Source: an uncultured Candidatus Melainabacteria bacterium
GTDB lineage: Bacteria > Cyanobacteriota > Vampirovibrionia > Gastranaerophilales > Gastranaerophilaceae
DNA: 52,573 nt
NCBI GenBank assembly: GCA_934692295.1
Contig: CAKUTL010000006.1
Location: 1-52,573, forward strand
Direction: 5' to 3'
A program made the position numbers and the translations under genes. Position 1 is the stretch's first letter. Every line of letters begins with the position of its first letter. This document shows, piece by piece, positions 8,258 through 16,348 of the stretch. The notes beneath the pieces are model-generated. The model ran no database searches. It was not told the DNA's origin and saw only the letters and a program-made list of their open reading frames with translations.

Positions 8258-8827
8258 AAATCTTTTTAAGCTAGCGTTCGGATCTTTTAATTTAAGATCG
8301 ATTGCACACTTAAGTGCAGTATTAACGGCAGTCTTTTTTAATTCCCTAGCTTTGTCATTGTAGATTTTTGCATTCTTATAATCAAAAGATGAAAAATACA
8401 TTTCACTAAGATTAGAATAGTATTTTTCATTACTTGGATCTAAACTGATAGCTTTTTTTGCATCCGCAAGAGCTTTGTTTTTAGCCTGATTTCTAGATTC
8501 TAAAGCGGTAGCTCCTCTTTGAGTATTATAAGTAGAAAAATATACTGTTGAACGCTCCATATATAATGCTGCTTCATTAGGATATTTTGCTATTGCTCTT
8601 GATAACTTAGCAAGACCTTCGGTATTATCTGAACAAATATAATCTTTCATTTCTTTAGAAATATCAGCTTTTGAACGGAATTTATAAGTCAAAGTAATAG
8701 TAGAGTCAGGACTACAAGCTAATGGTATCTCTCTTTCTTTATACTCCGTACTTGTAGCAAAAACAGCACCAATCGTACAACCAACTAAAAATAACGCCAA
8801 GAACAATTTTGATAGTTTAAATTTCAT
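8210..8827 (-). CDS. TPR-containing exported protein, probable lipoprotein
   Basis: I place the start at 8827 because GGAG lies 7 bases ahead of this ATG; an in-frame ATG at 8839 lacks a ribosome-binding site. The 205-residue product has a hydrophobic export signal (about residues 7-22) with L-V-G-C, a possible lipobox. The mature part is helical with TPR-like repeats, clearest at about 125-170 (A-L-x-D-A-K-K-A-I-x-L-D-P-S-x-x-x-Y-Y-x-N-L). The C-terminus is altered by the 29-bp duplication: it now reads Y-E-D-S-A-Q-K-L-stop, whereas one copy removed would read Y-E-E-stop at 8196-8198. A promoter TTGCAA-17-TACAAT lies at 8893-8865. The molecular role is unknown; TPRs usually mediate protein contacts. 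Confidence 0.8.
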   Translation of the reverse strand: MKFKLSKLFLALFLVGCTIGAVFATSTEYKEREIPLACSPDSTITLTYKFRSKADISKEMKDYICSDNTEGLAKLSRAIAKYPNEAALYMERSTVYFSTYNTQRGATALESRNQAKNKALADAKKAISLDPSNEKYYSNLSEMYFSSFDYKNAKIYNDKARELKKTAVNTALKCAIDLKLKDPNASLKRFQCPEAMKYEDSAQKL

Positions 8828-8864
8828 AACCAACTCCATAAAAATAATAACACTCTTTCTTACT

Positions 8865-8893
8865 ATTGTAACAGATTATTTCAACTGTTGCAA
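8865..8893 (-). promoter_or_regulatory. Promoter for the TPR lipoprotein gene
   Basis: On the minus strand TTGCAA (8893-8888) and TACAAT (8870-8865) are separated by 17 bases, giving a start near 8858 and a leader of about 30 nt before the ATG at 8827. Confidence 0.55.
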
Positions 8894-8951
8894 GATTATA
8901 TAATAAGTGTTAGACTTGAAGAAGTAAGATTAGATATGAGGGTTTAAAATT

Positions 8952-9125
8952 ATGGCAAGATTAATCAGACCAACTTGGGCTGTAAGATGTGTTCAATCAG
9001 GATGTAAATGTTTATTTGAAGTAGCGAAATTAGAAGATGGAAAGCAACAAGAAGTTGTATGCCCAAATTGCGGTGAACACTATGTTTATCCAATTTATGA
9101 TAACGATGAAGACGAACAAAAATAA
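8952..9125 (+). CDS. 57-residue zinc-ribbon protein
   Basis: ATG at 8952 follows a GAGGG ribosome-binding site and reads 57 codons. The product has cysteines at residues 13, 18, 20, 37 and 40, with the last pair in C-P-N-C-G-E-H, a typical zinc-ribbon knuckle, and an acidic tail (D-N-D-E-D-E-Q-K). It ends 2 bases before the ATG of the YhcC-type radical SAM gene, so the two are almost certainly co-transcribed and translationally coupled. A nucleic-acid or protein-adaptor role is likely for such a ribbon, but no specific function can be given. Confidence 0.75.
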   Translation: MARLIRPTWAVRCVQSGCKCLFEVAKLEDGKQQEVVCPNCGEHYVYPIYDNDEDEQK

Positions 9126-9127
9126 AA

Positions 9128-10060
9128 ATGTTTTTTAATAATACAAACAAAAGATACAACCAATTTAGTGCATATTTGAAGAATAAATTTGGTGCAAAAG
9201 TTTATAAAATAACGATTGATGCCGGTTTTTCTTGTCCCAATAGGGATGGTACAATATCCACTGGAGGTTGTATTTTTTGTGATGAAGGGGGAAGTTTTTC
9301 TCAAGCACATTCTAATCTTTTGTCTATTGAAGAACAGGTTAACGTTGGAGCAAAAACTCTTCACGATAGATTCAAAGCTGAAAAATTTATGTCATATTTT
9401 CAAGCATATACAAATACTTATAGACCGGTAAATGAGCTTGAAAAGATTTATAAATCTGCTTTAAAGCATCCTGATATTGTTGGTCTTTCTATTGGGACTC
9501 GCCCGGATTGCGTAGAGAAGGACAAATTAAAACTTATTTCAGATATTTCAAAAGATTATTACACTTGGGTTGAGTATGGATTGCAATCTATTCATGATAA
9601 AACCTTGTTAAAGATTAACCGAGGACACGATTTTAATTGTTTCTTGGATGCTTATGAAAGAACAAAAGAATGTGGAATAAATGTTTGTGTTCATGTGATT
9701 TTCGGACTTTGGGAAACTAGAGATGAAATTTTGCAAACAGCAGAAAAACTTGCAGAATTAAAAGTTGATGGGGTTAAAATCCACATGCTTTGTGCATTGA
9801 ATGATACTAAACTTGCTAGACTTTATGAAAACAAAGAAATTGATTTCATGTCAGAAGAAGAATATGTTCAGCTTGTTTGTGATTTTCTTGAAATTTTGCC
9901 GCCGGAAACTACTATACATAGACTTGCCGGTAATGGGTTGAAGAAAAATTTAATAGCTCCAAGATGGCTGGGGGCAAAACTTGATTGTTTGAATAAAATA
10001 GATAGAGAATTTATCAAAAGAAATTCATTCCAAGGTGCGAAAAACACTTTACAAAACTAA
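9128..10060 (+). CDS. Radical SAM protein, YhcC/TIGR01212 family
   Basis: The 310-residue protein matches the TIGR01212/YhcC radical SAM group. Near residues 35-55 it has F-S-C-P-N-R-D-G-T followed by G-G-C-I-F-C, which supplies the three cysteines for the 4Fe-4S cluster in this family's stretched spacing. G-L-S-I-G-T-R-P-D-C, E-Y-G-L-Q-S and the C-terminal R-L-A-G-N-G are also family-like. Members are thought to act on RNA or ribosome-linked substrates, but the reaction is not established. The start lies 2 bases after the zinc-ribbon gene and has little Shine-Dalgarno sequence of its own, so translation probably depends on coupling. Confidence 0.85.
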   Translation: MFFNNTNKRYNQFSAYLKNKFGAKVYKITIDAGFSCPNRDGTISTGGCIFCDEGGSFSQAHSNLLSIEEQVNVGAKTLHDRFKAEKFMSYFQAYTNTYRPVNELEKIYKSALKHPDIVGLSIGTRPDCVEKDKLKLISDISKDYYTWVEYGLQSIHDKTLLKINRGHDFNCFLDAYERTKECGINVCVHVIFGLWETRDEILQTAEKLAELKVDGVKIHMLCALNDTKLARLYENKEIDFMSEEEYVQLVCDFLEILPPETTIHRLAGNGLKKNLIAPRWLGAKLDCLNKIDREFIKRNSFQGAKNTLQN

Positions 10061-10188
10061 TTAAACATGGCATAATGTAGTTGGTACGTTTTGTAAAATT
10101 TTGTTAATTAAATTTTAGTGTGATAGCAAAAAATAATATTCACTCGTATTATACGATTGGAATTTATTTTAATTATTGGAGAAATAGG

Positions 10189-10884
10189 ATGTTAACGATT
10201 CAGCCAAACTTCACAAATACTGCATTCAGAGGGGAAAAGACACTCGTAGATCAAGAAACTTACGAAGCAAAAAAGAGATATTATCAGGACAAGCAGCGAG
10301 AGTTTAATGAAATTCTTGATGATGAAAATATTCCCGAAGGAATGAAAAAAGGGGCTAAAGTGTGCAAAGTTGCATCTGAAGGTATCCTAGAAGGTTGGGC
10401 CGTAGCTTGGGGTGCTTCTAAAGGTGCCAGTATGCTAAAATCTCCAAAAGTAATGAAATTTTTTACAAAATTAACTAAAATGGCTAAACCTGTGATTGCT
10501 GCTATTGGCAAATGCTTCAAAGCTATTAGTAATTTTGCGGCTGAAAAAGTTGACGTTTTAGCAAAATCTAAATTCGTTGAAAAAATGGATGCAAATAAAT
10601 TTGGACATGCCGTAATTGAAGGTGTTAAAAAACTTTCTAAGGGTGTTAAATATATCTGTGGAACTGCAAAAGATTTATTCTTAAAATATACAGGCAAGTT
10701 GTCTGGAGATACTTATGATAAAGTTGCTGGTGCCACTTCTAAAACATTAGGTGTTGCTGCCGGTTTAGGTGGTGCTTATACCGCTGCAAGAGGCGGAGAT
10801 AAAGCTGATTCCGGACGTTCTGTTAATGATTATGCTGATGAAGCAGATTACATAAATGATCAATATGATGATGAGGAAGTGTAA
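10189..10884 (+). CDS. Unknown Lys/Ala-rich protein with amphipathic helices
   Basis: I place the start at 10189, preceded by GGAGAAATAGG; an upstream in-frame ATG at 10120 has no ribosome-binding site. The 231-residue product begins I-Q-P-N-F-T-N-T-A-F-R-G, a short Phe/Arg-Gly opening similar in style to the next protein's I-S-F-T-S-K-P-R. The middle (about 55-190) consists of Ala/Lys/Gly-rich amphipathic helices, then a Gly/Ala segment, and the tail is strongly acidic (A-D-Y-I-N-D-Q-Y-D-D-E-E-V). It has no signal peptide. It is coupled to the 10887 gene, with 2 bases between stop and start. Function unknown; membrane association is plausible. Confidence 0.7.
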   Translation: MLTIQPNFTNTAFRGEKTLVDQETYEAKKRYYQDKQREFNEILDDENIPEGMKKGAKVCKVASEGILEGWAVAWGASKGASMLKSPKVMKFFTKLTKMAKPVIAAIGKCFKAISNFAAEKVDVLAKSKFVEKMDANKFGHAVIEGVKKLSKGVKYICGTAKDLFLKYTGKLSGDTYDKVAGATSKTLGVAAGLGGAYTAARGGDKADSGRSVNDYADEADYINDQYDDEEV

Positions 10885-10886
10885 TC

Positions 10887-11378
10887 ATGACAGGTGTTCA
10901 AGCTATAAGTTTTACATCCAAACCTCGTGTGAACCAACCGGTAGATAGAGATAAAAAAGAAAAAGCTCAAGATGTTGCAACTGCTGTTGGTGGTACAGGG
11001 TTTGCTGCAAAGGCTAGTAGAATGGCTAGTAAAAGAGGCTTACAACAAGGTGAAAGTACTCTTCAATCTATGATGCAAACTACTCAGAATGTAATGCAAG
11101 GTACAAGTCGTACAATCAAAGAATCTAAAGGTCTTGCAGCTTCTTTCAAAAGACATTATAAAATGTTTAAAGGTGATGCGATAAAATTCTTTTCAAAATG
11201 GAAAGATAGCAAAATTCTTGGTCCAGTTATAAAAAGTCCGGTTATTAAAGGTATTGCTTCCGGATTTGGTGGTATCCTTGCTGTATTTGTATTGATTTCC
11301 GGTGTAAATAGAGCTATTGAAAACGGAGAATTGGCGTTCAATGATTTAAAAAATCAGTATAGCAAATATTCCCACTAA
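10887..11378 (+). CDS. Unknown protein with one C-terminal membrane segment
   Basis: The 163-residue protein opens with A-I-S-F-T-S-K-P-R, continues with a Gln/Met/Thr-rich helical middle (about 50-90), a basic segment (F-K-R-H-Y-K-M-F-K-G), and a hydrophobic Gly-rich stretch at about 122-142 (G-F-G-G-I-L-A-V-F-V-L-I-S-G) that can span a membrane. It lacks an N-terminal export signal. Together with its upstream partner it forms a two-gene unit of lineage-restricted proteins. No known domain is recognised and the function is unknown. Confidence 0.7.
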   Translation: MTGVQAISFTSKPRVNQPVDRDKKEKAQDVATAVGGTGFAAKASRMASKRGLQQGESTLQSMMQTTQNVMQGTSRTIKESKGLAASFKRHYKMFKGDAIKFFSKWKDSKILGPVIKSPVIKGIASGFGGILAVFVLISGVNRAIENGELAFNDLKNQYSKYSH

Positions 11379-11390
11379 ATGAAATAAAAA

Positions 11391-11419
11391 TTGTTAAATG
11401 TAAGAAATCGTGCTAAACT
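11391..11419 (+). promoter_or_regulatory. Leaderless-type promoter of folP
   Basis: TTGTTA (11391-11396), a 17-base spacer and TAAACT (11414-11419), with an extended TG-C before the -10. The ATG at 11426 starts exactly 6 bases after the -10 hexamer, where transcription itself should begin, and there is no Shine-Dalgarno sequence. Confidence 0.65.
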
Positions 11420-11425
11420 TCAATT

Positions 11426-12568
11426 ATGCACGATTTTTTATTGAAAGAACTTGTAACTGAAGATATAGAACAAGAGTTAAAAAATATAGGCTTTGATAAA
11501 ACTTATACACATTTCGCAAAAAGTAAATTTGAGTATAAGAATTTTAAAATTTTTAATTTGAGTCCTGCTCAAGCTAATATATTAAAACAGACCGCAATTT
11601 CTGTAGGTGCGGATTGTGGCACTCATAGAGAAGTTATTACGGGCAAAATTGAAAATTCTTCCTGTATTCTTGGCGGAAGTTATTCTCAAATTATTAAAAT
11701 TTCTAAAAAACTTCAAGCTCAACCTTTTGGTTTGAAAATTTTAGGTCAAATGTTAGAACAACAAGTTTTAGTTGTGAAAAGTCCCGCTAAAACTAAAATT
11801 ATGGGTGTATTGAATGTTACAATGAACTCTTTTTCAGATGGCGGAGAATTTTATGATTTTGAAAAATCTGTTAAACATTTGCACGAGTTGATTGAAGATG
11901 GGGCGGATGTAGTTGATATTGGTGCTGAATCTACAAAGCCTTATTCTACACCTGTTTCTGCCGAGTCTCAATTAGAAAAACTTATCCCAATTTTAGAATA
12001 TATAAAATCTGAAAATATCGAAATTCCTATCAGCATTGATACTAGAAGTTCGATAGTGGCTCAAAAATGTATTGAACTGGGGGCAGATATTATAAATGAT
12101 GTTTCCGGATTTGATTATGATGAAAAAATGGTAGATGTTTTATCAAATAATCCTGATGTAAAGGTTATTATTCAACATTCCCAAGGTAATCCTGAAAATA
12201 TGCAAAAATCTCCGCATTATTGCAACTTGATGGATGAAATTTTTATAAATTTAAAAAACAAAGTTGATTTAGCCCTTTCAAAAGGGATAAAAAAAGAAAA
12301 TATTATAATTGATCCCGGAATTGGTTTTGGTAAAACGAAAGAACATAATTTTGGAATCCTAAGCCGTTGGAAGGAATTAAAAACTATCGGATGTCCTATT
12401 TTGATTGGAGTATCTCGTAAAAGTTTACTCGGTATGCCGAATGCTACAAATGAAGAGAAAGATATTTATACTCTTGCATTAGATAGTATTTTGATGAAAG
12501 AAAAAGTTGATTATATAAGAGTTCACAACGTTAAAATCCATAAGACTTTTCAAAATATTATGGGCTAA
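11426..12568 (+). CDS. folP: Dihydropteroate synthase with N-terminal extension
   Basis: FolP joins p-aminobenzoate to dihydropterin pyrophosphate in folate synthesis. The catalytic TIM barrel occupies about residues 125-380: G-V-L-N-V-T-x-N-S-F-S-D-G-G near 129-142, D-I-G-A-E-S-T-K-P near 165, S-I-D-T-R near 208, I-N-D-V-S-G near 225, I-D-P-G-I-G-F-G-K-T near 293, G-V-S-R-K-S near 330 and R-V-H-N-V near 370. At 380 residues it is longer than the compact enzyme. The extra N-terminal domain (about 1-115, with L-S-P-A-Q-A-N-I-L-K-Q and A-Q-P-F-G-L-K) resembles the extension seen in some clostridial and other FolP proteins. The mRNA appears leaderless. Confidence 0.93.
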   Translation: MHDFLLKELVTEDIEQELKNIGFDKTYTHFAKSKFEYKNFKIFNLSPAQANILKQTAISVGADCGTHREVITGKIENSSCILGGSYSQIIKISKKLQAQPFGLKILGQMLEQQVLVVKSPAKTKIMGVLNVTMNSFSDGGEFYDFEKSVKHLHELIEDGADVVDIGAESTKPYSTPVSAESQLEKLIPILEYIKSENIEIPISIDTRSSIVAQKCIELGADIINDVSGFDYDEKMVDVLSNNPDVKVIIQHSQGNPENMQKSPHYCNLMDEIFINLKNKVDLALSKGIKKENIIIDPGIGFGKTKEHNFGILSRWKELKTIGCPILIGVSRKSLLGMPNATNEEKDIYTLALDSILMKEKVDYIRVHNVKIHKTFQNIMG

Positions 12569-12581
12569 TCTTTCTGTTTAA

Positions 12582-12610
12582 TTTACATAAATTCAAGTTA
12601 TTAAAATAAT
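12582..12610 (+). promoter_or_regulatory. Leaderless-type promoter of the MCE gene
   Basis: TTTACA (12582-12587), 17 bases, then AATAAT (12605-12610, one mismatch to TATAAT). Exactly 6 bases (GATTTT) separate it from the ATG at 12617, and no ribosome-binding site is present. The layout matches folP. Confidence 0.55.
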
Positions 12611-12616
12611 GATTTT

Positions 12617-13513
12617 ATGTCAAATCTTACAACGGGTAAAATTGTATTATTTTTAATATTAGTGTCTTCAGGGTTATATTGTCTTTGGTCCTTTTTAACT
12701 CATACTTATATCAGAGCAGAGTTCAATAAAATGGATCCAATGCCATCCCGAATGGGTGTTTATTATAAGGGTTACAAACTTGGTACAACAAGAAAGCTAA
12801 AGATTTCTAAGGATTTTAAAACGACTTATTTATACATAACGCTTAATCAACGTGGGCTTCAACTTCCTAAAAATATCACAGCGAGAATTAAAAATTATAA
12901 TGAAGATACAAAGTATGTGGATTTGATTTATCCCGCTTCTCCAATGTTGAAATATATTTCAACCGGCGATACAATAAAAGGAGAGTCCGGTTTTACGTTC
13001 AGTGGAATTTCGGATATTAACCAAGCACACTTAGATGATTTGTCAGAAAAGGGCGGTGATTTATTGAGTTCTGCAAAGAAAACAACGGATTCTTTAACGG
13101 AAATGTTTAATCTTGTAACTGATATTTTAGATGAAAATAGAGAAAATATTCACTCTTCAACAACCAGTTTAAAAAATGGTATGGCAAATTTAGAAAAAAC
13201 AACTGCTAATTTCAAGTCCATGTCCGAAAAGGTTAATGATGGAATCACAAAACAAAATATCCAAAATAGTACAAAAAATATCGAAGAATTGACTGCAAAT
13301 TTAACGAATTCATCTAAAAATTTTATTTCAATTTCCGGAAATTTTAATAAATCCAGTCAAGATTTTTCAGTTTTAGTTCCAAAATTGAGTGTACTTATTG
13401 ATGCAGTTCATCTTGTTGTTTGCAACGTTAATGATATTGTTGTTGGGCTAAAAAAAACTCTTCAACAAAAATTTGGAGGGGCTAGAATAATTTTTGGCAA
13501 GCCTATTAAATAA
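12617..13513 (+). CDS. MCE/MlaD-family membrane-anchored protein
   Basis: The 298-residue protein has one N-terminal membrane helix (about residues 8-26) and a MCE-like domain at about 35-125 (V-Y-Y-K-G-Y-K-L-G-T-T-R-K-L, beta-rich). A long helical, Ser/Thr/Asn-rich region follows to residue 260 (N-L-E-K-T-T-A-N-F-K-S-M). This is the MlaD architecture of proteins that carry lipids between inner and outer membranes. No MlaE permease or MlaF ATPase gene is adjacent; a second MCE protein lies at 28022-29389. The gene is convergent with flhA, with only 4 bases between the stops and no visible terminator. Confidence 0.75.
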   Translation: MSNLTTGKIVLFLILVSSGLYCLWSFLTHTYIRAEFNKMDPMPSRMGVYYKGYKLGTTRKLKISKDFKTTYLYITLNQRGLQLPKNITARIKNYNEDTKYVDLIYPASPMLKYISTGDTIKGESGFTFSGISDINQAHLDDLSEKGGDLLSSAKKTTDSLTEMFNLVTDILDENRENIHSSTTSLKNGMANLEKTTANFKSMSEKVNDGITKQNIQNSTKNIEELTANLTNSSKNFISISGNFNKSSQDFSVLVPKLSVLIDAVHLVVCNVNDIVVGLKKTLQQKFGGARIIFGKPIK

Positions 13514-13517
13514 TTAT

Positions 13518-15614
13518 CTAGTCTGATGCGTAAGCATCTCCAATTGTATCAATCGCTTCAACTTTAATATCTGTAATCAATTCAGAATAAGAAATAACAA
13601 CAATTGTTGGAATGTGTCTTTCTAGTAATTGGAATAATGGTAATCGGATTCTTGGAGAACACAAAACAACCGGTTGTTTACCGCAAGTTTGGTGGGCTCT
13701 CATTAGAGTTGTTGCTGTTGTTTCGATTAGTTCCTGAACTTGGACAGGGTTAAGTAAAAACATTGTACCTAACTCTGTTCTTTGGCAACTATCATCAAGA
13801 GTTTTTTCCCATTCCGGAGATAAGGTCAATGCATATAAGACTTTATCATCTTGAACGTTAGACAAACATATTTGACGACCTAAAGCTGCACGTAATCTTT
13901 CAGATAGAATATCCGGTTCTTTTGAAAATCTTGCATAATCACAAAGTCTTTCAAATACAAAAATAATATCTTTAATGGACACTTTTTCTCTAATCAAGTT
14001 AACAAAAATCTTTCTCAAATCACTTGTTGAAATGATTGTTGGAACAAGGTCATTAACAAGTGTAGGGTCTTGAGAACGTACAAGTTCCATAAGTTTAAGA
14101 ACGTCGGTTTTTGTCATAACTTCATCAACGTGTTTTCTTACGCATTCTTGCAAGTGTGTAACAATAACGTCTGTTGCATCAACTGCAGTAACAAGTCTTG
14201 CGGATTTTGCATCTTCTTGAGAAATCCAATATGCTTGAGTTTGATATGTTGGGTCAATACCAATAATAGCATCTTCCGGAACTTCTTTTTTCATTGAATC
14301 CCATTGATCGGCAATTACCATGAATTTCCCCGGATAAACATATCCTGTTGCAACAGTGTTACCACGAATAGAAATCATATATTCGTTTGCATCTAATGCG
14401 GAAGAGTCCATAATTCTTATGTTTGGCAAAATATAACCGAGTTCATCTGTAACTCTCTGTCTTAAAGCTGCAATTTTTGCTAACAATTGACCTTCTTGGT
14501 CAGGGTCTGCAATTACAAGCAAATTAGAACCGACTTGCAAACTTAAAATATCAACCCCTAAACGTTCATACATTCTGTTAGGGTTAACTAAGTCTTGCAT
14601 ATTTTGTCTAACATTTTCTAACTGTCCTAATTGAGATTGAACATCCGCATTGATTAAAACTTGGAAGCCCGCAACAAATAATCCAACTGCAAAAAGTAAG
14701 AACGGGAGCCAAGGTAATCCTGTCCAATGACCTGTGAATGCAAGTAAGAGCAAGAAACCTGCAGCAAAGAATAATGCGTAAGGTTTACTTGTAATCTGTG
14801 CCGTAACATCTGAACCTAATGATGGGCTGGCAGCAGAAGCACGAGTCATGAAAATACCTGCAGCAATTGACATCAATAATGATGGAACCTGAGATGCCAA
14901 ACCATCACCGATTGTTAATACTGTGTATTTTGAAACCGCATCTCCAATTGCCATTTGGTTCATCAAACATCCAACGCACAAACCACCAACAATGTTGATG
15001 ATTACGATAATGATACCTGCGATTGTATCCCCTTTTACGAATTTCATCGCACCATCCATTGAACCCATCAAACTTGATTCTCTGGATAAGTCTTCACGTT
15101 TTTTAGTTGCTTCTTCCGGAGAAATTAAACCAGCGTTGAAGTCGGCGTCAATTGTCATTTGCTTACCTGGCATTGCATCCAATGCGAAACGAGCAGAAAC
15201 TTCGGCGATACGTTCAGCACCTTTGGTAATTACCATGAACTGTACAACCGTGATAATCAGGAAGATTACACCCCCTACAATCATATTACCACCGGTAACG
15301 AACGAGCCGAATGCGTGGATTACTTCTCCTGCTTCCCCTTTTGCCAAAATCAAACGAGTTGATGCAATTGACAGTACAAGTCGAAACATTGTACCAATCA
15401 AGATAATTGAAGGGAAGGATGATAATTCTAGCGTTTTTTGAACGTACAGTGCAAACATCAAAAGTACAATTCCAAGGGTGATGTTCAAACAAATACAAAT
15501 GTTGATTACCCAGTTTGGAAGTTCGCAAAGCAAAATAATTAATAGAAATAGCACAAATAGTGCCATACCTATTTCACTTAATGGATTTGCGTTATTGCCC
15601 TCCGGTGCTGCCAT
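13518..15614 (-). CDS. flhA: Flagellar type III export gate protein FlhA
   Basis: FlhA is the export-gate component of the flagellar type III secretion system and docks substrates and chaperones. At 698 residues it matches the family. The N-terminal half contains about eight membrane segments, beginning near residues 13-65, and the FHIPEP-like cytosolic loop region (R-F-A-L-D-A-M-P-G-K-Q-M-T-I-D, about 140-160). The C-terminal half is the soluble substrate-docking domain. It is the last gene of the fliE-fliF-fliG-like-fliH-flhA unit; its GGAAG ribosome-binding site lies in the 5-base gap and overlaps the fliH end region. Confidence 0.97.
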   Translation of the reverse strand: MAAPEGNNANPLSEIGMALFVLFLLIILLCELPNWVINICICLNITLGIVLLMFALYVQKTLELSSFPSIILIGTMFRLVLSIASTRLILAKGEAGEVIHAFGSFVTGGNMIVGGVIFLIITVVQFMVITKGAERIAEVSARFALDAMPGKQMTIDADFNAGLISPEEATKKREDLSRESSLMGSMDGAMKFVKGDTIAGIIIVIINIVGGLCVGCLMNQMAIGDAVSKYTVLTIGDGLASQVPSLLMSIAAGIFMTRASAASPSLGSDVTAQITSKPYALFFAAGFLLLLAFTGHWTGLPWLPFLLFAVGLFVAGFQVLINADVQSQLGQLENVRQNMQDLVNPNRMYERLGVDILSLQVGSNLLVIADPDQEGQLLAKIAALRQRVTDELGYILPNIRIMDSSALDANEYMISIRGNTVATGYVYPGKFMVIADQWDSMKKEVPEDAIIGIDPTYQTQAYWISQEDAKSARLVTAVDATDVIVTHLQECVRKHVDEVMTKTDVLKLMELVRSQDPTLVNDLVPTIISTSDLRKIFVNLIREKVSIKDIIFVFERLCDYARFSKEPDILSERLRAALGRQICLSNVQDDKVLYALTLSPEWEKTLDDSCQRTELGTMFLLNPVQVQELIETTATTLMRAHQTCGKQPVVLCSPRIRLPLFQLLERHIPTIVVISYSELITDIKVEAIDTIGDAYASD

Positions 15615-15619
15615 TATAT

Positions 15620-16336
15620 TTAAACTTCCTTCAATGCTTCACTTATTATTGCTAATTGTGTTTCTATGGTTGCATCAATAACTCCGTTATCTGTTGTAAC
15701 CATACACCCACCTTCCATTGTATTTTCATCAGGAACAATGAGAACCTTTGCTTCCAACCCTGCCATTGAGACGGCTTCCGGCATTTCTTGTTTTAGCATT
15801 GCCGCTTGTGCTGGATTAACTTTTAATACTATTTTGGTTTCTTCTTTTGAAAGTCCATTTAAAATTTCTTTAATATTTTCAAGTAAAATCTCCGGACTTT
15901 CTTTCATTTCTTTTTTAATGATTTTCTTTGCAATATCAAGACTTATTTCTAAAATATCTGGTGCTATTTCATCATATACATCTTGTTTTGCGTTGAGAAA
16001 TTCTTCCATAGAATTTTTAAGGTTTTCTATATCTTGTTTTGCAGCATTTATGCCTTCTTCATATCCCTCTTTTGCTGCGGCTTCCCTAATGGAGTTTGCT
16101 TCTTCTTTTGCTCGGGAAATTAAATTTCGGTCATCAATTCTTCTGAAACCTCTTCTTCTATCTCCTCTGCGTCGTTCTTGTCGTTGTTTAAAATCAATAT
16201 TATCCAAGTCAAATAAGTCGATTTCTTTTTCTTCTTCTTGAGAAGATTGAACTTCGACTTCTTCTTGGTTTTGTTGTGGAACGATTTGTTCCGCTCCCTC
16301 CTCAGCTGATTTTTTTCTATGTTTTTTGATAATCAT
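15620..16336 (-). CDS. fliH: Flagellar export apparatus protein FliH
   Basis: FliH is the peripheral stalk that binds the FliI ATPase and the C-ring. The 238-residue protein has a charged, Gln/Glu-rich N-terminus, a long helix (about 80-150: A-K-E-E-A-N-S-I-R-E-A-A-A-K-E-G-Y) and the conserved C-terminal FliH/HrpE domain (I-A-K-K-I-I-K-K-E, then V-L-K-V-N-P and a Gly-Gly turn near the end). It sits between the fliG-position gene (12-base gap) and flhA (5-base gap). No Shine-Dalgarno sequence precedes its start. No fliI gene follows, although fliI usually does. Confidence 0.88.
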   Translation of the reverse strand: MIIKKHRKKSAEEGAEQIVPQQNQEEVEVQSSQEEEKEIDLFDLDNIDFKQRQERRRGDRRRGFRRIDDRNLISRAKEEANSIREAAAKEGYEEGINAAKQDIENLKNSMEEFLNAKQDVYDEIAPDILEISLDIAKKIIKKEMKESPEILLENIKEILNGLSKEETKIVLKVNPAQAAMLKQEMPEAVSMAGLEAKVLIVPDENTMEGGCMVTTDNGVIDATIETQLAIISEALKEV

Positions 16337-16348
16337 GATACAACATTA

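Noticed and set aside
15666..16241. 191-codon plus-strand frame opposite fliH (also long frames opposite flhA and uvrA).
   Set aside because: Antisense shadows of well-supported genes, Ser/Ile-rich and without ribosome-binding sites or family features.
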